The position numbers and the translations under genes are program-made. Positions 21,519 through 31,576 of a stretch of 38,104 bases of DNA are shown here, in pieces. Positions within the stretch are counted from its first letter, which is position 1. Every line of letters starts with the position of its first letter. The notes under the pieces are model-generated. The model had not been told where the DNA came from, searched no databases, and was given only the letters and a program-made list of their open reading frames with translations. The DNA comes from Seminavis robusta (Eukaryota; Bacillariophyta; Bacillariophyceae; Naviculales; Naviculaceae): positions 1 through 38,104 of the forward strand of contig CAICTM010001076.1 in NCBI GenBank assembly GCA_903772945.1. The letters run 5' to 3'.

Positions 21519-23504
21519 ATGATCAACCGACAGCTGGCCAGCAATGGAAGTACATTAACGATGATGCACCGGTACTGTATCTCCTTCCTCGTCCTGTTGG
21601 GGCTGCTGGCAGTGAGAGGTTATGCCGCCACAATGCCAGGGATCCATGTGAACATGGGATTATCACCTTGTTACAAACTGAAGGCTACACATGACACTGC
21701 TGAAACGGTTGAGGCATGCCTTAGCAGTGACGGAGATAATCATGACAACCAAGAAGTCAAAGTGGTGATTAGTTTGGCGGAAGAAGACAACGAGGATCAC
21801 TGGCTTCTTGAAACGGCTCGGCTGTGGGTAGGCGACAACATTACCAAAGTTTCTTCAATTCAGCAAACCCCAGGGGAACCCTCACTACTGCTTCAGGCCA
21901 AAAGCATTGCGTCCAAGACAACCCAGTTTACGTTGCCATTGCTGGATAAGCTAGACTTCAGTTGTCCTGATGAAGGACGACTCTTCTGGATGTCTCTTAA
22001 CGTCACTGGTACAAATGAAAACAGCAATGAAACAATCCACTGGAATCTGGTACACCACAAGGACAATGTTTTCCCACAAACATCCCATGTCACATCATTT
22101 GCACTGAGCTGTCACGCAGTGGATGTTGCTGATGAATTAACTCCACCAGTTCAGCTTCAATCTCCTTTTTCAAAGACGAACCAGCAGCATCGCCGCGGTC
22201 AAGACAACTGCCCTGCCTTGTATCCTGCTCCCGAGGATATAGTTTTGAGTCTCACCAAACCATTTATGAGACGGGCCAACTACACATTGGGTCTGTCCAC
22301 ACTGGCAAATCGAGGAGTTTCAGGACCCATTGAAGACAACATTGAAGAACAGCGAAAGCTCTGGGAGTTCTTTGATGGTTGGAGCGATATCGACGATCAA
22401 ACAGTGGTGGCAAAGCCATTTGATATGGATGTGTGCTTTGCTGTATTCTCTTCAGTGCAGGGCATCAATCCATTTGGTAAGTGCTCTTGCCGGTATTACA
22501 AATGTTCATTAGATATCCGTTTGTCCTCCTGATGCCATCTTTCACTTGCGCTATTTGCAAACCATCAGATCAGGTGAGTGCCGTAGCTCGTGTCAAGTCA
22601 AGCAGCGGCATCAAGTGGCAGCAGTTCCGCTTACCTTTCGTCAATCAAACATTATCTCCAGTGGCAAAACATCAATCCTTTCACCATTCAAATCCCTAAT
22701 ACCAACTGCATTGTTCGAAGAGGCTTCTGGGCAGCTTACAAATCAATTAAATTCTACACAAAATTTAGAGCAGCTTTGAACAAGTGCCTGGCCATTTGCG
22801 ATGGGGGATGCGACATGATTTTCGGAGGACACTCTCAAGTAAGTGAATCATTGCGCCAGTGGAAGGCTTCCTGCTTGGATTGCGTTTTTCTCAGTTGCAT
22901 TATGTGAACATGCTTCATTTGATATGAACAGGGTGGAGCCGCGGTAAGTGGTACAGACAGCCATACAGGCTTTGAGGTTGGCAATTCAACTACACGTTTT
23001 GCTGCTAACACTTTGTGCGTACCTGGCTTGGAACAACACAACCATCAACAATAGGCTATCGTGGCGTCCATTGATTTGATTGAGTTAGATCCCATTGAGA
23101 TCATTACATTTGGAAATCCCCGAGCCATTGTGAGAAGCCAAAAGTGTACAGCTCCCGATCCATCCCGGTACTTTCGATTCCTCAACACGAACATTGGCCG
23201 TAGATACGACTATGCCCCTTTCCAAATCAACATCTTCAATGAACGCCACATTGGGACTCCCATGTTGTTGGACGATGTCAATTTTCCCTTGTCTTCCCCC
23301 TTGGATGACAATTCATGTCGATTTCCCTGTGACTTGGATCTTCATGAACGTGAAATTTATTTGGAGCGCGTCACAGCCATGTTGACAAGAGACTGCTGGC
23401 CCATTCCCGTTGCCCGTTGGACAGCTGGCCATTACTGTTCCTACGATGATGAGTGTCAGTCATTGCAGTGTCAACAGCGGTCCTGCAGGGATGGGATCAG
23501 GTGA
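21519..23504 (+). CDS. Secreted class 3 lipase, five exons including two micro-exons
   Basis: Exons 21519-22476, 22569-22573, 22662-22838, 22932-22943 and 23055-23504 join in frame to 533 residues. All introns are 88-111 bases with GT-AG ends (donors GTAAGT or GTGAGT). The 5-base exon ATCAG is needed to read INPFDQWQNINPF; the 12-base exon encodes GGAA of the GGHSQ-GGAA-AIVAS elbow, with nucleophile Ser 379. Other family marks are CFAVF, IVRRGFWAAY, EIITFGNPRAI and RFLNTN. The catalytic Asp is probably in RRYDYAP and the His in ERHIG. Class 3 lipases hydrolyse acylglycerols or related esters. A signal peptide (HRYCISFLVLLGLLAVRGYAA) points to secretion; the ATG at 21519 adds a short lead, and ATGs at 21561 or 21564 are alternatives. 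The N-terminal ~230 residues are a glycosylation-rich extension, and the C-terminus is Cys-rich. Confidence 0.85.
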
Positions 23505-24516
23505 AAACTGTTGATTTGAAGGTCACTGGTGCAACAGGGTCAATCTTTCAGGATTCCAAGCCTGCAACTAACAGAGAAGTGCAGTACAGGAGACCTACAT
23601 GTAAATGTCGACGCTGCCCAATGTTGCTCGCCGTCCGTCTTGTCGGGAAGTTGACTTCAAACACGAAGTTTGTTGCTTACAGGATGCTCCCCAACAACGT
23701 TGCTCACCGTATGTCTGGTTGCGAAGTTGACTTCAAACACGAATTTTGTTTAGATATTGACCCACAGTTTAGAGAACGTTTACAGAACGTATTGCTTTGT
23801 AGACAAGACATCTCCCTTATCTTCAATTATTCCCTACAACGACACTCTGTGCACATCCAAATGACATTCTGGTGGAGACAATAAGCACCCGGATCGGCGG
23901 AGATGCACTCTCAGCACCCTCCTCCGCCACGGATTGCACCGTTGGACAGCATGTACTAGTACCGGTAGCTACGTCTGGTCGGGCGGTGCTCAACGGTGGC
24001 CTCCGTTCGCGGGAAGGATGGGCACCGAGGCGCCACATCGTTCAATCTTTAGAATGCGTGATGCTTCAATGTTCTTCGCCGTTGCTGCGGCTAGCTAGTG
24101 GTACCTGGTACAGTCGAATGATCGTGTTGAAGAGTTTTATTTTTGCCATTCCGGATAGCTACTGGGCACAGTACGGTACAGCGAGCCAAGCTTCTGCAAC
24201 CTCAGCCTCTGCGTGGAGTTGGATTTCTCTTCTTGAGAGAGAGTAAACGTAATCGAAACAAGCAAACGAAGAGAAGTTGCCGTCTACAATACGCTGCTAT
24301 AGTATTTTTTCGCGGCGTTACCCCTGTAGCTAATATAGGAGGGAGGTCAATCAGCAGCTGAACAGAGCCTTGGTTACATGTCCAGTATCTGAAAGTTCTT
24401 CTGCAGAGCCCTATCGAGTGCCTGCTTTTCTTCGTCTCTCCCTCCCTTGTTTGCAGTAGATTGATGATTCTTTTTCGATTTGCTTCTTTCATTTGGTTCT
24501 CTGGAAACCTTGCAGT
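23505..24516. other. Convergent intergenic region
   Basis: About 1 kb between the 3' ends of the lipase gene and the thioredoxin-like gene. It has a direct repeat (listed separately), ACTAGTACCGGTAGC at about 23956-23970 and GGTACCTGGTAC at about 24101-24112. Open frames here match nothing known. Confidence 0.45.
23622..23750. repeat. Imperfect direct repeat, about 50 bases, 76 bases apart
   Basis: Copies at ~23622-23674 and ~23698-23750 share TTGCTC(G/A)CCGT, GAAGTTGACTTCAAACACGA and TTTGTT. The copies differ at several positions. No function is evident. Confidence 0.8.
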
Positions 24517-26125
24517 TTACAATACCAACCCGATTCGTTCTGGCAATTGTCGTGAATCATGCAATTCCAAGACGGTCTCAAAGTCACCCAGAAATTGAAT
24601 ATCAGAACCACCCTCAATCAAAAAGACCTGTGGATAGACGGCATGCAATCCACTGATTCGAAACAGATCGCTGCGCAGTTGGTGCAACTCTGGGTAGGCG
24701 ATTCGAGAAAAAGCAAAGCGATTAGTGAGCGGCAGTCCTCATTACAGTCGGTTTTTGCGAGACACGCCATGTCCTTCTACTCTACTTTTACGTACCGGGA
24801 TTGCATCCATCGAGAATTTCCAGGCAGTCTGTGGAGAGTTTCAATCCGTGTCGAAAAATGGCTTCCAATCGTGATTGATGCATGGAGACTTGTAGATTGC
24901 CGGGCATGGTACTTTGGAGCAGCACCAGTTTATTATTGTTGGCGAGCGTATTTTTGTCGTCGACGATTGGTTCTTCGTCGGAAGAAGAGGCATCGGAGAG
25001 AACGTCCGAAGTGGATCCCACAGATGAGGCGTCACTACTATCGTCCGTGTCAATGTCGAAATGATGATGATTGGCGTCGTCTTCGAGTGTCGTGAGAGGA
25101 GTACTGTGGGACTGTTTGGAGAGTCGTCGTTTGGAGAGCTGGAGTTCGAGTTCTTCTTGGACGTGATTGGGTTGTCGGGCAATGTTGGAGAGGAGACGTT
25201 GCACAATTTGATCGTGCGACGTTCCATCCATTTCTTCGTGGTGTGGTTGGTGATCGTTGTCGTCGTCGTCATCGTCGGTGCTGACAATGCTCCAGTTCTT
25301 GTTGTGGGTCTCTGCCTCCGTTGTGCCGCCGCCCAATTGTTGTTGCATTTCTTCCATGACATTTTGCAACTTTTCAATTTGGTGTTGTTTGGAATCCAAT
25401 TGTTGGGCTTGTTCTCGAGACAGAGTCGTCAAAGCTCTCACTTGGTCGTGCAGATTCTGTAGAGCGGCAGTGGAGGAAATATTGTTGTAGTCTGCCGTGG
25501 TCTCTTCTTCGTCTTCATCATCACGTCCCACAAAAGCCCGTGAGGCGTGCTGTCGGTGCACCATCTGTTCCATGCGCGATTGCAGGATTTTCTTTTCATG
25601 TCTCCATCGGATCGCCTGCTCCGTTTCGTGGACGCTCTTGGCTTGCAGCTCTTCCTGCAACGCCAAAATCAAACTCTCGTATTCTTGTTGCTGACTTGGA
25701 GTCATGACAGGGCGCTGCTGCTGCTCCTTGGAAGGGTTCTTTTTGGAGGAGAGCTTCCAAATGACGGCAAACATCACCACACAAAGCAACACCACCGAAC
25801 CTACAAAGCTGGCGGCGTGAATCATGGATGGGTCGTGTGGCGCTGCGTGTCGTGACAGTTTCATCACCATGCCTCGCAAGTCCTCTTGCAAGAGAGACAT
25901 CCAGCCATCTGACGGCTGTGATTCTTGTTGTTGCTGCTGTCGCCTGGGTCGATGAGAAAACAAGCCATTGAAAAAGTTGTTCCGACTTTTCGTCTTTTTG
26001 CCGTCACCATCAAAGGCACTCGCACTACCGAAAGCGCTACCACCACCACTACTGCTACTACTCATCATACCACTGTTCAGGCTCATCATACCACCACCTC
26101 GAGAAGATGCTGCAATAGGAGGCAT
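24517..26125 (-). CDS. Membrane-anchored coiled-coil protein with C-terminal thioredoxin-like (SH3BGR-type) domain, two exons
   Basis: Exons 26125-24796 and 24689-24517 join in frame through a 106-base intron (GTACGT..CCCAG) to 500 residues. The N-terminus is Ser/Gly-rich. A single membrane segment lies at about residues 103-124 (HAASFVGSVVLLCVVMFAVI), followed by Lys. Gln/Glu-rich coiled coils span ~140-190 and ~225-275, with acidic and His-rich low-complexity parts after. The last ~100 residues fit a thioredoxin-like fold of the glutaredoxin/SH3BGR kind: KLVLLQSTMPG, then CLEILDGCNP, RSDLFRISGLHAVYPQVFLI, and QFLGDFETVLELHDSRQLPE. The cis-Pro region YPQVF is intact but no CxxC redox pair is seen, so a binding role is likelier than a disulphide one. 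Without splicing the frame stops after CNPGT, mid-domain. The frame is open upstream to 26737, but the ATG at 26125 is preferred because another gene starts there. Confidence 0.78.
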
Positions 26126-26361
26126 TGTCGAAATGCGTACTTGGTTGATTGAGTGCTCTGGAAGGGAGTATCGACACAAGTACAAATTTGAAACGAGAGA
26201 AAGGGAAGGAAAAAGCAAAAAGGCTGGCAACGTGGCACAAAAATGATGTAAAATTGGCGAGAGAAAAAAGAGAATTTTCGTTTGGAATGAAATTCTTGGA
26301 GGTGGCAGGCGTGCGCAACATTCGACCCAAATCAAAACCTTGGAGTGACAAAGATGACACC
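26126..26361. promoter_or_regulatory. Compact divergent promoter
   Basis: The 236 bases between the ATG of the minus-strand thioredoxin-like gene and the ATG of the plus-strand DUF3565 gene must hold both start regions and both 5' leaders. It is purine-rich on the plus strand (GAGAGAAAGGGAAGGAAAAA-like). No known factor site was identified; the call rests on gene arrangement. Confidence 0.5.
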
Positions 26362-26754
26362 ATGAGAGCACCCTTGCTATTGCTACCTCTGCGACTCCTT
26401 GGAGGCGAGCGTCCTCTTCGCAGCATGGAGCCTCTCGTGGTCCAACAACGTCGTTCCTCCTTTGGTTCGACGAGACTTTTGCAGTCTTTTTCCAGTGGCG
26501 ACAACAATGATGCTGCTGCTGCCAACAACAATAATGTACAGGCACCACCCAGAAAAGCCATGGTGTCATTCCATCAAGACGAGTTTCAGGATTGGGTAGC
26601 CGAGCTGGAATGTGGGCATTTCCAGCATGTAAGACACAATCCCCCGATGGTGGAAAGACCCTGGGTATTGACGGAACAAGGACGAGCATCGTTTCTGGGC
26701 TACAAGCTTCCTTGCAAAAAGTGCTTGGAACGTGCACCCAAAGACAAGCAATGA
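26362..26754 (+). CDS. DUF3565 family protein with probable organelle presequence
   Basis: The product is 130 residues. The C-terminal ~60 residues fit the small bacterial family DUF3565: VSFHQDEFQDWVAELECGHF, then QHVRHNPPMVERPWV, GRASFLGYKLPCKKC. Cys and His in ECGHFQHVRH and CKKC could bind one metal ion. The N-terminal ~60 residues are absent from the bacterial family and are rich in Leu, Arg and Ser (LLLLPLRLLGG, QQRRSSFGSTRLLQSFSS), as in mitochondrial presequences; this is an inference. An Ala/Asn low-complexity linker joins the two. The reading frame is open to 26149, but the ATG at 26362 (CACCATGA) gives the sensible presequence. The function of DUF3565 is not known to me. Confidence 0.75.
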   Translation: MRAPLLLLPLRLLGGERPLRSMEPLVVQQRRSSFGSTRLLQSFSSGDNNDAAAANNNNVQAPPRKAMVSFHQDEFQDWVAELECGHFQHVRHNPPMVERPWVLTEQGRASFLGYKLPCKKCLERAPKDKQ

Positions 26755-27605
26755 ACGGACTACTAAATACTACGGCGTATTGGACATTCTAATTCAAAGT
26801 CTCATTATTTATTAATTCAAGAGAACATACGGCCAACGGGGGGATGTATCAAGAATTCGTGCGACATGGCTTGAACTTTCTAGCTGGACACGGTACAGCA
26901 TTGCTGTGCTGTTCACTAATAGATCCTCCATCTGCGTCCCATGTGGCGTTCATGCCAACTCGGTGTGAGCCAAGAGAGAAACCTGACAGTGCTCTTCAGT
27001 TTTCCTTGGATTCGACTCATGATCGCTAGATCTTTGTGCTCCCAAACCAGCGTACTTGATTACCGTACTGCCAAAACAACATTGCTTGCAGACGACCATG
27101 GCAAATACGTGTACTACCTAGTGGACGCAATGAGCTCCGGGCCGTACCACCGGTACCGCCAGCATCGCTGGGGAAAGAGGTGACTACAGGTACCGGTATA
27201 AGACTGCAATAAAGCTAGCTACTAGCTAGTAGCTCAACTGGGTGTAAAAGTAGTGAATCAGAATTGAATCGACTGATTCAATCCAGTCTCAGTTGAGTCG
27301 CAAGTTCTCTCCCATCCGCGCTCCGGTCACACTTGGTGGAAGTCAAATTTGCCTTTTTCCCCCGAAACTGGAAAAGCGAAGGGCTTTTCTTGTTTGTTTG
27401 CTGGCAGCCGCACATCGTACAGAACTGGTCTGTAACCCCCCACCCCCCAAGGAAACGAAGGAATCAACTAGCAGGTAGCTACGGGAACATCTCATGGCAC
27501 TCACTGGTTCCCAATGGATCAAATAGAGCAGCAGCAGTTATATATTTATGTGAAAGAGAACAACCACTCTTGAGGAAAGTATCGTTCACCGTTCGAGTTG
27601 TGGAC
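26755..27605. other. Convergent intergenic region
   Basis: About 850 bases between convergent 3' ends. It carries GTACCACCGGTACCGCC and GGTACCGGTATAAG near 27143-27200, and GCTAGCTACTAGCTAGTAGC near 27214-27233. No supported gene. Confidence 0.45.
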
Positions 27606-28121
27606 CTATGCCGTGCCGGCATGGAGTTGCAAGGCACCGTTGATTTGATCTCCTTGAATGGGCTGGATTCCGTATGTTCTCTTCACAGGGACCGGATGCA
27701 AGAGCTTCGTGGGTGGAAAGGCTCTCCCGGTAGAACTACTATCCAGGTACCTCTGAATTGAGACAGATGCCCAAACACTCTTCTTGTAGTATGGATCGTT
27801 CTGAATGAACCGACTGCACTCCTCTTGGGTACCCCGTAGGAGGAAGCTTGAACCAACAATTGTAAGGCCATCTTTTGCCAACTTGGGCGCGGCAGCAACC
27901 TTCTGTATAAAACAGTCATGCTTGGGTTTTGATGTACTCAGTTGATAGGCAACATGCTCTTCGTAACACTCGACTCTGTGAACTCCGCACATGCGTCGGT
28001 GGTTTGGACTGTTTGGTGCAGGATCCGCCACCGACGACAACCGTTCGGTTGCAGATGGGCCATCGAAACAGTGTACAACGTACAACTGACGCGGATGAGG
28101 ATTCAAAAAAGGACTTGCCAT
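27606..28121 (-). CDS. YCII-related domain protein
   Basis: The product is 171 residues; the ATG is in CACAATGGC. The YCII (ferredoxin-like) fold is suggested by RQLYVVHCFDGPSATERL at the start, then LAKDGLTIVGSSFLLRGT, ECSRFIQNDPYYKKSVWASV and SIQRYL near residues 85-128. In YciI proteins the pattern is a first strand with (H/D)xPxA, a GP...DGxxxGS loop and a DPY...W.xVxI finish. The insert of about 45 residues after the first strand (with HRRMCGVHRVECYEEHVAY) is longer than usual. YCII proteins are small, often dimeric, and mostly uncharacterised. No targeting peptide is evident. Confidence 0.62.
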   Translation of the reverse strand: MASPFLNPHPRQLYVVHCFDGPSATERLSSVADPAPNSPNHRRMCGVHRVECYEEHVAYQLSTSKPKHDCFIQKVAAAPKLAKDGLTIVGSSFLLRGTQEECSRFIQNDPYYKKSVWASVSIQRYLDSSSTGRAFPPTKLLHPVPVKRTYGIQPIQGDQINGALQLHAGTA

Positions 28122-30512
28122 TGTGGTGATCGAGTAAAAGGACGAGAAAGATTAACAAACAAACAATCAAACGAGAAAAATTTCTGCGATTCAGTGGCTG
28201 AGTTCGTCAAACAAATGAAATTGTGAGCAGGAAAATATCAAGTGGCCCAAAGGTACCAGGTAGGTAAAGTGGAGCCTCAAGTCTCGGGTGGGAAAGATTT
28301 CTAAAGTGGCCGGCCTATGTACGGTGCCAGTACCGGTTTTAGTTTCTCACCTCAGGGGCAACGTCGGTACACGGAACAGTTTGCCTTGATGCTTGATTTG
28401 ATAAATCCATCAAATTCTTGCAGCCGCGGCTGGTTGCCTTGCTACTTATTCGAACCAAATCAAGCCATAACGACGTCTCAATGAGCGAGCACCATTTTGC
28501 GGCAACTTCTAAATTGTACAGTTTCGACACGTAGTCGGGCTTTCCGACTGAGTCACTCGGGCTTTATCAGGAACAACAACCACTTGAATGCACACAATCT
28601 CGCCACCAGGAAGAACTATAGCTCACCACGAAGCGTAATTAAAAAAAGAGGCACTACATCTATCCCTGAAACTTGGGTCGCAGCGGACTTCAAGTGAACC
28701 GGCCACCGCAAACAACGCACCGCCAAGGGCAACGTATCACTGCAATCACCACCTGATGTGAAAACACAGTGTCAAACACCAAAGGCGATCTACCTTCCTT
28801 CGTTGCAATTGACGGCTTGGACGTGGCAAAGCTGCCAGCACCCATCGCTGCTTCAACGAAAGAAAGTCTCATCACCTTGGAAACCAGGGCTGGTAGCTGC
28901 CGAGGAGTTTGAGGTTGAAGTGATAGTTGTTCTACAACAGCAAATACATGTACTAGCTAGCTACGGTGGCAAGCCAGGTGAGGACTTCTAGGAAGTTCCT
29001 GGTATGATTGTGGTCCTATTGGACGGACTTCCATCATTCACGGTGGTGCACCCAGCCATCGTCCGGTGTCACTTGGCTGGGCTTCAAGTCCGGTCCCGCT
29101 TCTCGGTGTGGCCCTGCGGATGCGACCGACACAGTGGCCAACCTGCGGGGTCAAGCGAAGGTTCATCGTTCAGCGAAGTTTGGCCTGGTGGACGTGGATA
29201 AGGGCTGCTCCTTGCAATATACCTTCAAGCTGAACACCTGAGCCCATGGATTGATGGCTGGGAGGCTACACCAGCTGGAGAACCAAGTTGCAAGTGGCGA
29301 CCTGTTGCTCACCTTTTGATTAGAAATCAGAGCTCGGCTCTCAGTGCACGAGCGACCCCCGCCTGCTACCGTACTAGTCTCCAAGCAACCCAGACGAACA
29401 AGGGGTCGCGCAGACTGAGCGATTTTACTCTACTTGCTAGATGGCTGGCCAGATGACAAGGACTCACGCGCCAATCTGTGTTCGCTCTATCAAAAGGCCA
29501 ACAGGCTGTTCCCCGCAAAACATCACTGCAAAAGCAAGAAAGACGCTTACAGGTTCCGCAGGTGATCTGGCTGCCTGCTTTGATAGATAGCTACTAGGTT
29601 GGCAGCAAGCGATGTATCGTGGTTCTTGTTTCGTCCCGCCCTATCGTACTGCCGTATTGGTGGTGGCTGCGTATTGGTACTAGCTAGTGGCGGTCCAGAC
29701 GGAAGGCAGCTCCATCATCAGTTGCCAACCATCGCCCATTGCCCAACCCTCGGTCAAGAGCGAAGAGAGCACGAGAGCGGATTAAACAGAGACGACCAAG
29801 AGGAAATTGTATCTTGACCAACCAGCCAGGCAGCCAGAGTTGCTTCTGTGCAGCAATTCAGCCATTGAGGTGCGTGCAACCACCCATCGGAATGTCCGCA
29901 CTGAAGGTCTGCGCTCACCTGTGTTCCGATACGGTACCTGGTACTACCAGGTACTACTGTAGTAGCTTCGAATGTGTTGTCCACGTGCCCTGATCAGCCA
30001 CTCGAACAGAAAAGCAATACACTGCAGCAGATATTAGATGGTTGTGGACACAGTGGCGGTTCACAATCCCGCAATAGTAAACTTGAGCCATCCAGCGGCT
30101 ATCGAAACGCCATGGTGCCCAATGATGCCCACTTCAGCTAACACCGGTACTGATACCGGTACGCACAAAATAGACGTGATCACGAGAGCTCATGAGAGGA
30201 CAGGAAGACCACCGGGTGTTTTGAAACGCGGCTGAACTATCCTGGGCGGCTCTTGCTAGGGATGGTCCAACGGTCCAACAGCGAGAATGGCCCAATATTC
30301 TCGCTGTTGGACCATCCCTGGAGCTTGGGTCTTGCATGCTTTGGGAAGTGACAATCGTAGAACAGTACAGTACAAAATTCACAGGACAAAGACAAAGAGC
30401 TAGACAAAGCAGGTGTCACTGAGTCCAAAGAGCCTTCATTTCTGTTCGTAACAGCTACAAACCGGTAGATATCAGAATCTGATATCTGCAGCTGCTTTAA
30501 ATAGTAGCTACT
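28122..30512. other. Long gene-free region left of the transposon
   Basis: About 2.4 kb without a convincing gene. TACCGGTA-type words occur near 28328, 30143 and 30155, and ACTAGCTAGCTACGG near 28950. Open frames are short, overlap on both strands and match no family. A long hairpin near the right end is listed separately. Confidence 0.45.
30259..30318. repeat. Long hairpin-forming inverted repeat
   Basis: A perfect 17-bp stem is formed by 30272-30288 (GGTCCAACAGCGAGAAT) and 30297-30313 (its exact complement), with an 8-base loop. Outside it GGGAT (30259-30263) pairs with ATCCC (30314-30318), interrupted on the left by an 8-base duplication GGTCCAAC (30264-30271). Removing that duplication would give a continuous 22-bp stem. 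Confidence 0.9.
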
Positions 30513-30557
30513 GGGTAGCGTGATTTGTCCCTCACAAATTTTCACTTAGGCTAAGTG
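30513..30557 (+). repeat. Left terminal inverted repeat
   Basis: Forty-five bases beginning GGGTAGCGTG and ending in the first full palindrome CACTTAGGCTAAGTG. Identical over all 45 positions to the complement of 32214-32258. Confidence 0.95.
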
Positions 30558-30746
30558 CTCGAAAATCCACTTAGGCTAAGTAAAACACTTAGCCTAAGCA
30601 ATACACTTAGGCTAAGTGTTTCACTTAGGCTAAGCAATACACTTAGGCTAAGCCATACTAAGCAACTCACTTAGGCTAAGCGAAACACTTAGGCTAAGCC
30701 ATACTAATCAACTCACTTAGGCTAAGCAAAACACTTAGGCTAAGTG
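30543..30746. repeat. Left array of ten CACTTAGGCTAAG palindromic units
   Basis: Units start at 30543, 30568, 30586, 30604, 30622, 30640, 30668, 30686, 30714 and 30732. Seven of the nine spacings are 18 bases or multiples near it (18, 18, 18, 18, then 28, 18, 28, 18; the first is 25). Three are full 15-base palindromes; the others lose the last bases (AAGC or AAGTA). The unit at 30586 has central C, the rest G. Regular spacing with symmetric sites suggests binding of a dimeric protein. Confidence 0.93.
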
Positions 30747-31529
30747 ATGCTCTCCGAGGCTCCTCAACAGCACAAGTCTCAAGTCTCCTCAACAGCACAA
30801 CACAACAAGTCCCTGCAACAAGCACACACACAGCCACAAGGAGAGACACAACTATCACCCATCATGCCCCCACTTTCAGCTTCATGTGAACTGCTCAAAG
30901 AGCTTCACAAGAAAGAGTTTAATTGGGTTACAACAGAGATTCGAATTCAGGTTGCAACTTCCCTGGAAGATGACACCACTCATACTATTAATCTGGCTTC
31001 CACCCTTGGCTATGGTGTGAATAATCCAAAAAACCCAGACGACAGCACAGTCTACCAGCTGCCCAAAGAATTCAACCAAAACTCAAGCATATGGCGCGAA
31101 ACTATGCTTGGCCCACATTTTGTCAAAGCATGTCGTGAGCAAGGATTCCTTATAGTGATGAAAGGGTATGAGAAAAAACGTCACAACATCAAATTTGTAT
31201 GTGCTCGTTTTAGATACAACAAAGACTCGTCTACTGGTATTGCTGCTGTTTCAAATTCCACCAAGCAATCACAACGCAGCAAAAAGAAAATTGAGGAAGG
31301 AACGATTCACAAAACATCACGTCCCATCAAAGGCGACGACGAGAAATGTCCTTTCTATTTCAATGTCTATTGGTCTTCCCAGCATAATCGATGGTACCTT
31401 CCTAAGCTGCAACGTGGTTGCAAACACCATGCTGGTCCCATTGCGGATTGTGATAAACTAGTTTCTCCACGAGTCAGTAGTTGCTTGAACTTGAAATGTG
31501 AAATAATATCGTGGAAGTCTGAAACTTGA
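30747..31529 (+). CDS. Transposon ORF with C-C-H-H zinc finger of WRKY-GCM1/FAR1 type
   Basis: The product is 260 residues. The ATG follows the last left palindrome with no gap; an in-frame ATG at 30864 (MPPLSASCELLKELHKKEFN) is an alternative start and would drop a Gln-rich lead. The core has HFVKACREQGFLIVMKGYEK, then KFVCARFRY, a Lys/Arg linker, KCPFYFNVYWSSQHNRWYL and GCKHHAG. Cys, Cys and the final His residues fit the zinc finger that Mutator-like transposases and FAR1 proteins carry at the N-terminus for DNA binding. The ORF ends with SPRVSSCLNLKCEIISWKSE, where a full transposase would go on to its catalytic core. A truncated transposase or a dedicated end-binding protein are both possible. 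Family assignment is from pattern only. Confidence 0.65.
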   Translation: MLSEAPQQHKSQVSSTAQHNKSLQQAHTQPQGETQLSPIMPPLSASCELLKELHKKEFNWVTTEIRIQVATSLEDDTTHTINLASTLGYGVNNPKNPDDSTVYQLPKEFNQNSSIWRETMLGPHFVKACREQGFLIVMKGYEKKRHNIKFVCARFRYNKDSSTGIAAVSNSTKQSQRSKKKIEEGTIHKTSRPIKGDDEKCPFYFNVYWSSQHNRWYLPKLQRGCKHHAGPIADCDKLVSPRVSSCLNLKCEIISWKSET

Positions 31530-31576
31530 CAAGAGATTATCGCATTTTCTTCGGTTGTTGATTAATCCTTGTCACT

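Noticed and set aside
26126..26737. Upstream extension of the thioredoxin-like protein by about 200 residues
   Set aside because: The extension is antisense to the DUF3565 gene and its translation has no motif; the ATG at 26125 gives a sensible protein.
28690..28875. 61-codon minus-strand frame as a gene or exon
   Set aside because: The translation looks protein-like in parts but no start context, splice partner or family could be found.
30543..30746. CRISPR-like array
   Set aside because: The units are palindromes of 13-15 bases with 3-15 base gaps, mirrored at the other end of a transposon, in a eukaryotic genome; there are no spacers or cas genes.
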